64,000 nucleotides of DNA from Pseudoalteromonas aurantia 208 (GTDB lineage: Bacteria; Pseudomonadota; Gammaproteobacteria; Enterobacterales; Alteromonadaceae). A program made the translations under genes and the position numbers. The DNA lies in the NCBI RefSeq assembly GCF_014858725.1, contig NZ_AQGV01000013.1:372001-436000 (forward strand). Reading direction: 5' to 3'. Shown here piece by piece: positions 7,753 through 16,526 of the stretch (position 1 is its first letter; every line of letters starts with the position of its first letter). The notes beneath the pieces are model-generated. The model searched no databases, was not told the origin of the DNA, and saw nothing but the letters and a program-made list of their open reading frames with translations.

Positions 7753-9705
7753 TTAGACAGCTTTGTGATAAATTTCAGAACCAGTGCTTTTAAATTCATC
7801 TGACTTTGCTTTCATTTCAGCTTCCACATCGACCATTTTTATTTCAATGGCATCACCTACATTATTCGGATCAATACCACGGGCTTCTAAGTCTTTTGCA
7901 TAATCACGTACTTCTTGAGTGATTTTCATTGAGCAAAACTTAGGCCCACACATAGAACAGAAGTGTGCCACTTTTCCGGACTCTTGCGGCAAAGTTTCAT
8001 CATGGTATTGGCGAGCTCGGTCAGGGTCTAACCCTAGGTTAAACTGATCGTGCCAGCGGAATTCAAAGCGCGCTTTTGACAGTGCATTATCACGTACCTG
8101 TGCGCCGGGGTGACCTTTGGCCAAATCAGCAGCATGTGCTGCAATTTTATAAGTGATCAAGCCTTCTTTTACGTCTTCTTTGTTCGGTAAGCCAAGGTGC
8201 TCTTTTGGCGTCACATAACACAACATCGCACAGCCATACCATGCGATTTGTGCAGCACCAATTCCTGAAGTAAAATGGTCATAGCCAGGGGCAATATCAG
8301 TCGTCAATGGACCTAAGGTATAAAAAGGGGCTTCATGGCAATGCTCTAACTGCTCCTTCATATTCTCTTCTATCATGTGCATTGGCACATGACCAGGCCC
8401 TTCAATGAACACCTGTACGTCATGTTTCCAAGCCAACTTAGTGAGCTCACCCAACGTACGTAGTTCAGAAAACTGTGCTTCATCATTAGCATCAGCAATA
8501 GAACCTGGACGCAAGCCATCACCTAAAGAGAAACACACATCGTACTGCTGCATAATTTCACAAATATCTTCAAAGTGCGTGTATAAGAAGTTTTCTTTAT
8601 GGTGCGCTAAACACCACTTCGCCATGATTGAGCCACCACGCGATACAATTCCAGTCACACGCTTTGCCGTCATTGGCACATAACGTAACAATACACCCGC
8701 ATGAATAGTGAAGTAATCTACGCCTTGCTCAGCTTGCTCTATTAAGGTATCGCGGAAAATTTCCCACGTCAGATCTTCAGCAACGCCATTCACTTTTTCC
8801 AACGCTTGGTAAATAGGTACAGTACCAATTGGTACTGGTGAGTTGCGTACCACCCATTCCCGAGTTTCATGAATGTAACGTCCAGTCGATAGATCCATAA
8901 CGGTATCTGCCCCCCAGCGGGTAGACCAAACTAATTTCTCTACCTCTTCTTCAATTGATGAAGTCACCGAAGAATTACCTATGTTCGCATTAACTTTTAC
9001 TAAAAAGTTACGGCCAACAATCATGGGTTCTGACTCAGGGTGATTGATGTTATTTGGCAAAATGGCACGGCCACGGGCAATTTCATCACGGACAAACTCT
9101 GGAGTAATAAATTCCGGAATAGAGGCACCAAAAGAGTTACCCTTATGCTGCTCAGCCAAAATCTCTTCTCGTAGTTTCGCACGGCCCATGTTTTCGCGTA
9201 TTGCTACGTATTCCATTTCAGGTGTTACAATACCTTGGCGTGCATAATACATCTGCGTGACATTCTTACCCGGCTTTGCGCAACGGATTTTTGGTAAATG
9301 CTCAAAACGAAGGTGATCAAGTCCTTCATCAGCCATACGCTGTTGAGAAAACTGAGAAGTAACAGAGTCTAACCACTGTGTATCCTCACGCGCATCAATC
9401 CAAGTTTGCCTAAATTTAGGAAGACCTTCACGAACATTCAATTCAAAGTCAGGGTCGGTATACGGGCCCGATGTATCATAAACACGAATAGGTTCATTTT
9501 TCTCATAGATGGGATCTTCTTCTGTCCCTCCTACAAAGCTGTCTGATTGAATGATTTCACGCATACCAACACGTACACCAGCTGCGCTGCCATCAACATA
9601 TACTTTATGAGAACTGGGGAAAGGTTGTCCGGTTAAGTTATAAATATACTCAGATGCTGCTGCTCGAGTTTCACGACGGGACGGTTTGCTACTATTATTT
9701 GACAT
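7753..9705 (-). CDS. thiC: phosphomethylpyrimidine synthase ThiC
   Basis: A radical-SAM-like enzyme that rearranges aminoimidazole ribotide to HMP-P. The [4Fe-4S] motif C-x2-C-x4-C is at residues 583, 586 and 591 (CSMCGPKFC). The core motifs (SRGGSIMAKW, EGPGHVPMHMI, LTTDIAPGYDH) are intact. I chose ATG 9705 (650 residues) over the in-frame ATG at 9717 because GAGG lies 7 nt before it. It is the first gene of the thi operon, with a TPP riboswitch in its leader and a 119-nt gap to thiO. Confidence 0.96.
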   Translation of the reverse strand: MSNNSSKPSRRETRAAASEYIYNLTGQPFPSSHKVYVDGSAAGVRVGMREIIQSDSFVGGTEEDPIYEKNEPIRVYDTSGPYTDPDFELNVREGLPKFRQTWIDAREDTQWLDSVTSQFSQQRMADEGLDHLRFEHLPKIRCAKPGKNVTQMYYARQGIVTPEMEYVAIRENMGRAKLREEILAEQHKGNSFGASIPEFITPEFVRDEIARGRAILPNNINHPESEPMIVGRNFLVKVNANIGNSSVTSSIEEEVEKLVWSTRWGADTVMDLSTGRYIHETREWVVRNSPVPIGTVPIYQALEKVNGVAEDLTWEIFRDTLIEQAEQGVDYFTIHAGVLLRYVPMTAKRVTGIVSRGGSIMAKWCLAHHKENFLYTHFEDICEIMQQYDVCFSLGDGLRPGSIADANDEAQFSELRTLGELTKLAWKHDVQVFIEGPGHVPMHMIEENMKEQLEHCHEAPFYTLGPLTTDIAPGYDHFTSGIGAAQIAWYGCAMLCYVTPKEHLGLPNKEDVKEGLITYKIAAHAADLAKGHPGAQVRDNALSKARFEFRWHDQFNLGLDPDRARQYHDETLPQESGKVAHFCSMCGPKFCSMKITQEVRDYAKDLEARGIDPNNVGDAIEIKMVDVEAEMKAKSDEFKSTGSEIYHKAV

Positions 9706-9852
9706 GACTTGCCTCATTATTATTTAAGGTGTCTTGTCAGAACTCCAATAAAGGAGCGAGATGAGGTGGCCCTCAGAAGATCTAAATTATGTCACTTCAA
9801 CAGTGTCATAATTTATGGCAGCCTACAAACTTTATGCTTGCAATACAGGCAG

Positions 9853-9936
9853 CTTGTTCCCTACGCAGGTGTTAGCCTGATCAGGTTCACGGATCCCGCA
9901 CGAATGCGATCTCAGCCCAATGGGCACTCCGACAAG
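9853..9936 (-). promoter_or_regulatory. TPP riboswitch (THI element)
   Basis: On the minus strand the conserved core is present: GGAGTGCC, GGGCTGAGA, then CCGTGAACCTGATCAGG and GCGTAGGGAA. P1 is closed by CTTGT (936-932) with ACAAG (9857-9853). It should sense thiamine pyrophosphate and repress the thiC operon. Between it and thiC (9718-9852) there is an imperfect AT-rich hairpin (about 9787-9817) and a small CTCC/GGAG hairpin (about 9742-9757), but no hairpin followed by a U tract. Control of translation is therefore more likely than simple termination. Confidence 0.96.
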
Positions 9937-9952
9937 TAACGAATTAGAGACG

Positions 9953-9981
9953 AGTCTACTTAAGAACGGATTAACCTGCAA
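9953..9981 (-). promoter_or_regulatory. promoter of the thi operon
   Basis: Minus strand: -35 TTGCAG (981-976), 17-nt spacer, -10 TAGACT (958-953). The start would fall a few nucleotides before the riboswitch. The -35 overlaps the last codons of the upstream META lipoprotein gene. Confidence 0.6.
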
Positions 9982-10375
9982 CGATAGATTTAAATTTTAA
10001 GCGCGGCTGACCATTTAATATTAAATCTCCATTTTCTATTTTCGTCGGTACACCAATTTCAAGCATGTTCAGCAACATTTGTTCCGTTTCATTAATTGAC
10101 CCTTCGCAAAACTTTCTAGTCATCCCTATATTACTTACAAACAATTGCTCACTTTCTATGCGACCAGCACCAAAAAATCGATTACACCCAGTAAAGCCGT
10201 TCACTTGCATTGCTTCTATAAACTGTAATGAAATAGCCGAGTCTGGGATCACTTCCTTACCTATATGAGTAAGTTGCCATTGTGTATATTTTAGTTGCTC
10301 ATTGCTTACCTTCCCTGTTGACGAACAACCAACTAAAAAAGCGCCCAACGCGCATAAAAACATGCTGATTTTCAT
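9971..10375 (-). CDS. META domain lipoprotein (HslJ-like)
   Basis: A 134-residue protein with a lipoprotein signal peptide (lipobox LVGC, acylated Cys17) and a META/HslJ-type domain. Recognisable parts are WQLTHIG near the N-terminus, FTGCNRFFGAG, and TRKFCEG with two cysteines. Proteins of this family are periplasmic or outer-membrane anchored and some affect novobiocin or heat tolerance, but the exact role here is unknown. It is expressed on the same strand as thiC with the thi promoter between them. Confidence 0.8.
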   Translation of the reverse strand: MKISMFLCALGAFLVGCSSTGKVSNEQLKYTQWQLTHIGKEVIPDSAISLQFIEAMQVNGFTGCNRFFGAGRIESEQLFVSNIGMTRKFCEGSINETEQMLLNMLEIGVPTKIENGDLILNGQPRLKFKSIVAG

Positions 10376-10468
10376 GGTAAACCAAATAAAACTGAATTAA
10401 TGCTAGTATACACTGTTATTCATATTCAATTGTGAAAACCATACTTTTTATGGACAAAAAAACAAAAA

Positions 10469-10864
10469 TCAACTGAAAACACATTCAATTTCCTTCTCTA
10501 GGTACGGCTTTCCTCGAGCATTGACTGATGTCCATGTAATCACCGCATCTAACATCACTTTGGCATCTGCCGTTCTCACTAGCCGCTGGATAAATTGCGA
10601 TTTAAGTTTGCTTACTCTGACAGCCTCGACTTCGACAAAAAAAGCATCACCAGGTCTCAATGAACTTTTATAATCGACTTCAGATCGGATCACTACCAAG
10701 TTAATTTTCCGTTTTGCTAACTCGGCAAAGTCCAGCCCTTTAAACAATAAAAATTCATGCCTTGCATGCTCTAAATAGTTAAAATATACACTGTTGTTTA
10801 CTATCCCTTGTAAGTCACATTCATAATCTCTTACTTTAAAATCTACTGAAAAAGGCACAAACAC
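10469..10864 (-). CDS. acyl-CoA thioesterase, 4HBT hotdog family
   Basis: A 131-residue hotdog-fold protein. The N-terminal signature VRDYECDLQGIVNNSVYFNYLEHAR corresponds to the YbgC/4HBT active-site helix with a conserved Asp. It probably hydrolyses a short acyl-CoA or related thioester in the cytoplasm. The substrate cannot be told. It is divergent from the TonB-dependent receptor and could share its iron-regulated control region. Confidence 0.82.
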   Translation of the reverse strand: MFVPFSVDFKVRDYECDLQGIVNNSVYFNYLEHARHEFLLFKGLDFAELAKRKINLVVIRSEVDYKSSLRPGDAFFVEVEAVRVSKLKSQFIQRLVRTADAKVMLDAVITWTSVNARGKPYLEKEIECVFS

Positions 10865-10908
10865 TTCCTGAAAACAAAAATTGGATGTTTTTATACCATA
10901 TTTCTAGA

Positions 10909-10923
10909 TGATAATGATTCTAA
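10909..10923. promoter_or_regulatory. Fur box upstream of the TonB-dependent receptor
   Basis: TGATAAT-G-ATTCTAA matches the 7-1-7 Fur consensus TGATAAT-N-ATTATCA at 12 of 14 arm positions. It lies about 55 nt before the chosen start of the receptor gene, which argues that the in-frame ATG at 10908 is promoter sequence and not the start codon. Confidence 0.65.
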
Positions 10924-10976
10924 GTTGTCCTGCTTTTGCTAAAATGTTGCCAACTCAAATGGAACCATTCAAAAAT

Positions 10977-13061
10977 ATGATAAAGCTAAAACTCTCATGC
11001 CTTGCTGCTGCACTTTTACCCTTAATTTCACCTTCTGTTATCGCTGATGACAAGAACATTGAACAAATTGAAGTCATAGGAGACTTTCATAAAGAAAGTT
11101 TACTCACACTCAGTGCCAGTGCATCTGTATTTGACCAACAAGCGTATACAACCAGAGGCGCTTCATACTTAGATGAAATTTTAAACAGCGCTGCAAATGT
11201 TAATTTCACCGCAGGAGCATCTCGTGGCCGCTTTATCCAAATACGCGGCATCGGCTTACGCTCACAATTTGTTGACCCAATCCACCCAAGTGTAGGCATG
11301 CAAATTGATGGTATTAATTATTCAGGCTTAGGCGGTAGTGCCTTATTGTTTGATGTTGAACAAGTGGCGATTTACCGCGGACCACAAGGGACTCGATTTG
11401 GTGCTGATGCTATGGCTGGCATGATCGATATGCAGTCAACTGCCCCCACATCAAGTAATGCACTTAATTTAAAGCTTGGTATCAGTAATTATAGTGGTAA
11501 AGAAGCTGGTATCGCTGCTGGCACAGGCATTACCGAAGATACATCAGCCCGAGTGAGCTTTTTTAAAAAACGTTCTGATGGGTACGTAGATGGGCTCTAT
11601 CTAAACAAACCAACCAATCAACAAGATGAACAAGTAGCACGATTAAAGCTACACACCGTGTGGAGCAATACACTAGAAACACACATTACTGCACATAACA
11701 TAGATATTGATAATGGTTACGATGGTTTTACCTTAGACAACAGTCGCAATAGTGTTGCCGATGAACCAGGAAAAGATAACCAAAAAAGCAATGCCATCGC
11801 ACTTAGTGCTAAATATAGCGGCAGCGAACTGTTTAATTTAGACATGACCACCACGCATTTAAACGCTGATACACTGTATAGCTATGACGAAGATTGGGTA
11901 TGTAATGACTCGAAACAACCAGTATTATGCGCACCAGGCCTTCATCCATATAGCTATAAATCAAAAGACAGTTACGCTCGCGATCATCAACGCGGTACAT
12001 TAGAATTCAGATTATCGGGTAAAGACAGTGATTGGGTAACTGGGTTGTTCGCACAGCGTCGTGACGTAGAGCTTACACGCGAGTACACCTATCATGACCC
12101 TGACTTCAATTCTAATAATAGTGTCAGCCAAATCGCGTTATACGGACAAAAAATAACACGCCTAGCAGAAAACCTTGATCTCATCACTGGTGTACGTGCT
12201 GAGCGATACAGCACGGACTACTTTGATAACAATCAGATCATAGATAAAACTGACGACACCATGTGGGGCACAAAACTCGCATTAGAGTATCAGGTTGTAC
12301 CTCGCACAATGATTTACACCAGCCTATCTCGCAGTTACAAAATAGGCGGTATCAATGGCGAAGCTCTCGCTAAAGCAAATGACGAAGGCCTAAGTGTACC
12401 AACCGAAAATCATACGTTTGCACCTGAATACTTGTGGAATGCCGAGTTTGGCGTAAAAGGACAATCACAAGATCAACGTCACACGCTAAGTTTAAGTGCA
12501 TTCTACATGCACCGAGAAGATATGCAGCTAAAAGTCTTCCAGGTACAAGATCAGCAGTTTGCGGGCTATATAGCTAACGCAAGTAAGGGCCGTAACTACG
12601 GCTTAGAATTAGAAGGCAACTTTCAATATACTGACCGATTGAGTTTTACCTATAGTGCCGGCTATCTTGATACAAAAATTGAAGACTTCATTACTCAAAG
12701 CGGCATAGACCAAGATGGTCGAGAGCAAGCACAAGCACCAAGGTATCAATATGCTATACGGGCCAACTACTTCCTAAGTGATAACTTAGAAGCACAAATT
12801 GGCATTGAAGGAAAAGATGATTATTACTATTCAAACAGCCATAACGCACAATCGGACAACCAAAACCTAATCAATGCAAGTATTAGTTACTATGGCGAAA
12901 ACTGGACACTGACAGCATGGGGGCGTAATTTAGCAAACCGTGATGTGCCTGTGAGAGGGTTTAGGTTTGGTAATAATGCATTAAAAGATTATGACACTGA
13001 AACCTTTGTGCAGTATGGAGAACCACGAGTTGCCGGACTAACATTGAGCTATCAATTATAA
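10977..13061 (+). CDS. TonB-dependent outer membrane receptor
   Basis: A 694-residue TonB-dependent receptor. After a signal peptide ending about SVIADD come a plug domain (QIEVIGDF, then IQIRGIGLRSQF, DGINYSG, QVAIYRGPQGTRFGADAMAGMI) and a 22-strand-type barrel ending in the aromatic-poor YQL. ATG 10977 gives the signal peptide MIKLKLSCLAAALLPLI; the longer reading from 10908 adds unlikely residues and covers the Fur box. Fur control points to iron-siderophore or haem uptake. The ligand is not determinable. A strong terminator follows. Confidence 0.9.
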   Translation: MIKLKLSCLAAALLPLISPSVIADDKNIEQIEVIGDFHKESLLTLSASASVFDQQAYTTRGASYLDEILNSAANVNFTAGASRGRFIQIRGIGLRSQFVDPIHPSVGMQIDGINYSGLGGSALLFDVEQVAIYRGPQGTRFGADAMAGMIDMQSTAPTSSNALNLKLGISNYSGKEAGIAAGTGITEDTSARVSFFKKRSDGYVDGLYLNKPTNQQDEQVARLKLHTVWSNTLETHITAHNIDIDNGYDGFTLDNSRNSVADEPGKDNQKSNAIALSAKYSGSELFNLDMTTTHLNADTLYSYDEDWVCNDSKQPVLCAPGLHPYSYKSKDSYARDHQRGTLEFRLSGKDSDWVTGLFAQRRDVELTREYTYHDPDFNSNNSVSQIALYGQKITRLAENLDLITGVRAERYSTDYFDNNQIIDKTDDTMWGTKLALEYQVVPRTMIYTSLSRSYKIGGINGEALAKANDEGLSVPTENHTFAPEYLWNAEFGVKGQSQDQRHTLSLSAFYMHREDMQLKVFQVQDQQFAGYIANASKGRNYGLELEGNFQYTDRLSFTYSAGYLDTKIEDFITQSGIDQDGREQAQAPRYQYAIRANYFLSDNLEAQIGIEGKDDYYYSNSHNAQSDNQNLINASISYYGENWTLTAWGRNLANRDVPVRGFRFGNNALKDYDTETFVQYGEPRVAGLTLSYQL

Positions 13062-13080
13062 ATTAGACAGCTCATCTAAC

Positions 13081-13111
13081 AAAAAAGCGCTCAATCATCG
13101 AGCGCTTTTTT
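13081..13111. terminator. bidirectional terminator (TonB receptor / speD)
   Basis: AAAAAAGCGCTC, 7-nt loop, GAGCGCTTTTTT. It lies between the convergent TonB receptor and speD genes with A/T tracts on both sides. Confidence 0.92.
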
Positions 13112-13131
13112 GTATTACCCAGTAACCGTAT

Positions 13132-13950
13132 TTACTCGACGTCAGGTAAATTACGCCCATAAAACACTTCTTGAATTTCACGATTCAAACGCGTGCGGAT
13201 CTCTTCTTCCTCATCGCTACTCAAATCATCTGTCGTAATACCGAATAAGTACGTATTAAGGTCCGTTTCTTTTAGCATCATTTTCGTGTGAAATAAGTTC
13301 TCTTGATACACATTCACATCTAACATTTGATAGGCTTCTTTTGTATCTTCGCTCATGTAATTTTGAATCGAATGAATCGCATGATCAATGTAATGCTTTA
13401 CCCCACTAATATCTCTCGTGAAGCCTCGTACACGGTAATCAATCGTAACCACATCAGACTCTAGCGAATGAATTAAGAAGTTAAGTGCTTTCAGTGGCGA
13501 AATTACACCACAGGTTGACACTTCAATATCCGCTCTAAAAGTACATATGCCGTCATTCGGGTGCGCTTCAGGATAAGTATGCACACAGATGTGGCTTTTA
13601 TCTAAATGCGCCACCACAGATTCAGGCAATGGCCCTGGCGTTTCATTACTATCAAAAGTCTGCTGTTCAACAGGTTCTTCTGATACTAATATCGTCACAC
13701 TTGCCCCTTGAGGATCGTAATCTTGACGCGCAATGTTCAATACATTAGCGCCAATAATATCCACTACGTCTTTTAAAATATCCGTTAGTCGATCAGCACT
13801 GTACTGCTCATCAATATATTCTAGATACTCTTTACGCTGTTGCTCTGTTTTAGCATAGCAAATATCGTAAATACTGAAGCTTAAACTCTTAGTTAAGTTG
13901 TTAAAGCCATGGAGTTTAATTTTATCAAAGGGCTTGTTCACGATAGACAA
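13132..13950 (-). CDS. speD: S-adenosylmethionine decarboxylase proenzyme
   Basis: Makes decarboxylated SAM, the aminopropyl donor for spermidine. The pyruvoyl enzyme is cleaved at Lys118-Ser119 in LDKSHICVHTYPE (E. coli Lys111-Ser112). The 272-residue length suits the long gammaproteobacterial class. speE is not adjacent in this window. Confidence 0.95.
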   Translation of the reverse strand: MSIVNKPFDKIKLHGFNNLTKSLSFSIYDICYAKTEQQRKEYLEYIDEQYSADRLTDILKDVVDIIGANVLNIARQDYDPQGASVTILVSEEPVEQQTFDSNETPGPLPESVVAHLDKSHICVHTYPEAHPNDGICTFRADIEVSTCGVISPLKALNFLIHSLESDVVTIDYRVRGFTRDISGVKHYIDHAIHSIQNYMSEDTKEAYQMLDVNVYQENLFHTKMMLKETDLNTYLFGITTDDLSSDEEEEIRTRLNREIQEVFYGRNLPDVE

Positions 13951-14025
13951 CCTTTAAACTGTAAATCTGCGATGCAGAACGAAAAGTTCGCGGATTTTAT
14001 ACGAAAATTAGACTATGAAAAAGGG

Positions 14026-14439
14026 TTATTTTACACCACCAGCTACGACTTCATGACTATGCGTAATTTTTACTGATTTATCAAGCATTAACGCCACAGA
14101 ACAATACTTTTCAGCTGACAATTGAACGGCTCTTGCTAAGTGCTTTTCTGACACATCAGTACCAGTCACAACAAAGTGTAGATTCATTTTGGTGAATACT
14201 CTAGGTGCTGACTTTGCGCGTTCGCTGGTAAGTTTTACTTCAACATTTTCAATTTGTTGTTTTGCTTTTTTTAAAATACTCACCACATCAACAGAAGAGC
14301 AGCAACCAGCAGACATCAGTACCATTTCCATCGGGCTTGGTGCTGTGCCATCTGCACCGGTATCAAATACTACTGCATGTCCTGACTCTGAACGACCAAT
14401 AAACGTGTCGCCTTCTACCCATTTTACATTTGCTTGCAT
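14026..14439 (-). CDS. yhfA: OsmC family protein YhfA
   Basis: A 137-residue OsmC/Ohr-fold protein. It resembles E. coli YhfA closely (VKWVEG, APSPMEMVLM, CSSVDVVSILKK, LSAEKYCSVALMLDK). The cysteines typical of the OsmC peroxide site are present in the GCCSS and KYCSVA segments. Its exact substrate is unknown. It lies between speD and a small conserved gene, all on the minus strand. Confidence 0.88.
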   Translation of the reverse strand: MQANVKWVEGDTFIGRSESGHAVVFDTGADGTAPSPMEMVLMSAGCCSSVDVVSILKKAKQQIENVEVKLTSERAKSAPRVFTKMNLHFVVTGTDVSEKHLARAVQLSAEKYCSVALMLDKSVKITHSHEVVAGGVK

Positions 14440-14459
14440 GCTACTACCTCTTTATAAAC

Positions 14460-14487
14460 TATAACACCGCCTTAAGGCGGTGTTATA
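14460..14487. repeat. perfect 12-bp inverted repeat
   Basis: TATAACACCGCC, TTAA, GGCGGTGTTATA. A perfect stem of 12 bp with a 4-nt loop lies between the small conserved gene and yhfA. There is no clear U tract on the minus strand, so it may be an mRNA stability or weak termination hairpin. Confidence 0.7.
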
Positions 14488-14525
14488 AAAATCATTGACT
14501 GCCTTTATCGCAGTGTCTACTTAGC

Positions 14526-14861
14526 TTAAACTGCTGAATCAAATAAGTTCTTAACCAAGCCAGCAAATTCTTCAATAAATGCGTTTTGCTCTACCGTGAC
14601 ATGTTGATCTGTCACACTTGAAAGCACTTCTTGTAAGTCATACACAATGCCATCGACCTCACGCACAATCAAGCTACGTTGTTCTGTTGTGAGCTCTGTA
14701 TGTTGTTCGCAAATGCGAATGACATTTTCAGCTATCACATCTTCGATTAACTCCATCACTTTTGGCGCACCAGGCTTTATCTCACCTGGCTTTTCAAACA
14801 AGGTTAAATTTTGCGTTAAATACATGACTAACTCGTCATATCCTTGCTTATCTAACACCAT
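14526..14861 (-). CDS. small conserved protein, possibly DUF3802
   Basis: A 111-residue acidic, helical protein with no signal peptide or membrane segment. I recall DUF3802-type proteins from Vibrio/Shewanella with a similar start (MV-D-x-GY and LTQNLxLFE), but this is from memory. ATG 14861 has AGGTGG upstream. An in-frame TTG at 14885 with AGGAG six bases upstream would add eight residues and is also possible. Function unknown. Confidence 0.75.
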   Translation of the reverse strand: MVLDKQGYDELVMYLTQNLTLFEKPGEIKPGAPKVMELIEDVIAENVIRICEQHTELTTEQRSLIVREVDGIVYDLQEVLSSVTDQHVTVEQNAFIEEFAGLVKNLFDSAV

Positions 14862-14951
14862 ACTTTGCCCACCTGATTGTATCAAAGATATCTCCTATTG
14901 ATTTAAGCAGAAAGTAAACCCTATTGCTACTTTTGTAGCCTCGACAAATAG

Positions 14952-14977
14952 AAAAAAGCAGCCAGAGCTGCTTTTTA
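14952..14977 (-). terminator. terminator of the ast operon
   Basis: AAAAAGCAGC, 4-nt loop, GCTGCTTTTT. It lies about 60 nt past the astD stop on the minus strand; the hairpin is symmetrical. Confidence 0.9.
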
Positions 14978-15037
14978 TCATTCTAAAGACTTGGATAATA
15001 CGGGAGTTTATCCCGAGAACCAAGCTTACCAGTACCT

Positions 15038-16510
15038 TTAATCGATATTTAGACCTGGACTTAATGCGCCTGGTAATGTCACTTTTTCAAGCTCCACTGA
15101 AGCGACTGGATACGCGCAGTAATCAGCGGCATAATAAGCACTTGCTCTATGATTACCCGATGCCCCAATCCCACCGAAAGGCGCAGCACTCGACGCGCCA
15201 GTAATTGGGCGGTTCCAATTCACAATACCAGCTCGTATACGGCGTAAGAAATAGTCATAATCGGCTTCGCTATCGCTCAATAGACCTGCTGATAAACCAA
15301 AGCTTGTATCGTTCGCTTTTTCAATTGCCGCATCGAAATCATCAAAACGGAACACTTTCAATAATGGACCAAAATGCTCATCATCAGGGAAATTAGCAAC
15401 GTTTGAACACTCTAAAATACCCGGTGTTACAAAACCAGTTCCATCCGTATGCGTCAACTCAATCAAAGCCTCAGCACCCAAATCAAGGAGCTGTTGTTGT
15501 GCAGAAACCATACCCGCAGCAGCTTGTGAAGAGATCATTGATCCCATGAACGGCTGTTCGACATCATCAAAGTGACCCACTTTAATCGCTTTCGTTGCGC
15601 GAATAAGGTGTGCCAGAATTTCATCGCCTTGAGACCCCTTTGGTAAAAATAGCTTTCGCGCACAAGTACAGCGTTGGCCACTAGAGATAAATGCAGATTG
15701 AATAATGTCATGTACCACTGCTTTTGTATCAGTGGCACCTTTAACGATCAGTGGGTTATTCCCACCCATTTCCAACGCCAAAATCTTACCCGGCTGACCT
15801 GCGTACTGCTCATGTAAAATATGACCTGTACGTGAAGAGCCAGTAAAGAACAAACCATCAATCCCTTTATGAGACGCTAACGCTTTGCCGGTTTCAACTT
15901 CACCTTGTACTAGGTTAATCACACCTGCTGGCAAGCCTGCTTCTACCCAATACTTTAATGTTAGCTCTGCAACCTGTGGCGTTAATTCTGATGGTTTGAA
16001 GATAACCGTATTACCAGCCAATAGAGCTGGCACGATATGACCATTTGGTAAGTGACCTGGGAAGTTATAAGGACCAAATACAGCCACGACCCCATGTGCT
16101 TTATGACGAATCACCGCACGCCCTACCGGCATTGCATTTTCAACTGTCCCCGTTCTTTCTTGATACGCTTTTTCAGAAATTGCAATTTTCCCCACCATAG
16201 CACCCGCTTCAGTACGCGTCTCCCAAAGTGGTTTACCGGTTTCTTTTGCAATCGCAATGGCAAGCTCTTCACTATTGGCCTTTAGCACTTCAGCAAAACG
16301 TTTAACGATTGCTAAACGCTCAGAGAACTCCAAATCACTCCAGCTAAAGAATGCCTGACGAGCAGCGTTAACGGCTGAGTCTACTTGTTCAGCAGATGCC
16401 GCATTTGCACGCCAAATCACGTCATTATTCGCTGGATTAACTGAATTAAATTCAGTACCTTGGCCTATAGCCCATTCGCCATTTATCAATTGAGCAGGAT
16501 GTGTTGTCAT
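15038..16510 (-). CDS. astD: succinylglutamate semialdehyde dehydrogenase
   Basis: The fourth step of arginine succinyltransferase catabolism, an NAD-dependent ALDH that converts succinylglutamate semialdehyde to succinylglutamate. The catalytic Cys281 in SSGQRCTC and Glu247 in LALEMGGNNP are present. The 490-residue length is normal. It lies 16 nt after astA. Confidence 0.95.
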   Translation of the reverse strand: MTTHPAQLINGEWAIGQGTEFNSVNPANNDVIWRANAASAEQVDSAVNAARQAFFSWSDLEFSERLAIVKRFAEVLKANSEELAIAIAKETGKPLWETRTEAGAMVGKIAISEKAYQERTGTVENAMPVGRAVIRHKAHGVVAVFGPYNFPGHLPNGHIVPALLAGNTVIFKPSELTPQVAELTLKYWVEAGLPAGVINLVQGEVETGKALASHKGIDGLFFTGSSRTGHILHEQYAGQPGKILALEMGGNNPLIVKGATDTKAVVHDIIQSAFISSGQRCTCARKLFLPKGSQGDEILAHLIRATKAIKVGHFDDVEQPFMGSMISSQAAAGMVSAQQQLLDLGAEALIELTHTDGTGFVTPGILECSNVANFPDDEHFGPLLKVFRFDDFDAAIEKANDTSFGLSAGLLSDSEADYDYFLRRIRAGIVNWNRPITGASSAAPFGGIGASGNHRASAYYAADYCAYPVASVELEKVTLPGALSPGLNID

Positions 16511-16526
16511 AATTAGTCCCTACAAA

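Noticed and set aside
9709..9939. 76-residue + strand ORF over the thiC leader
   Set aside because: It covers the complement of the TPP riboswitch and has no protein features.
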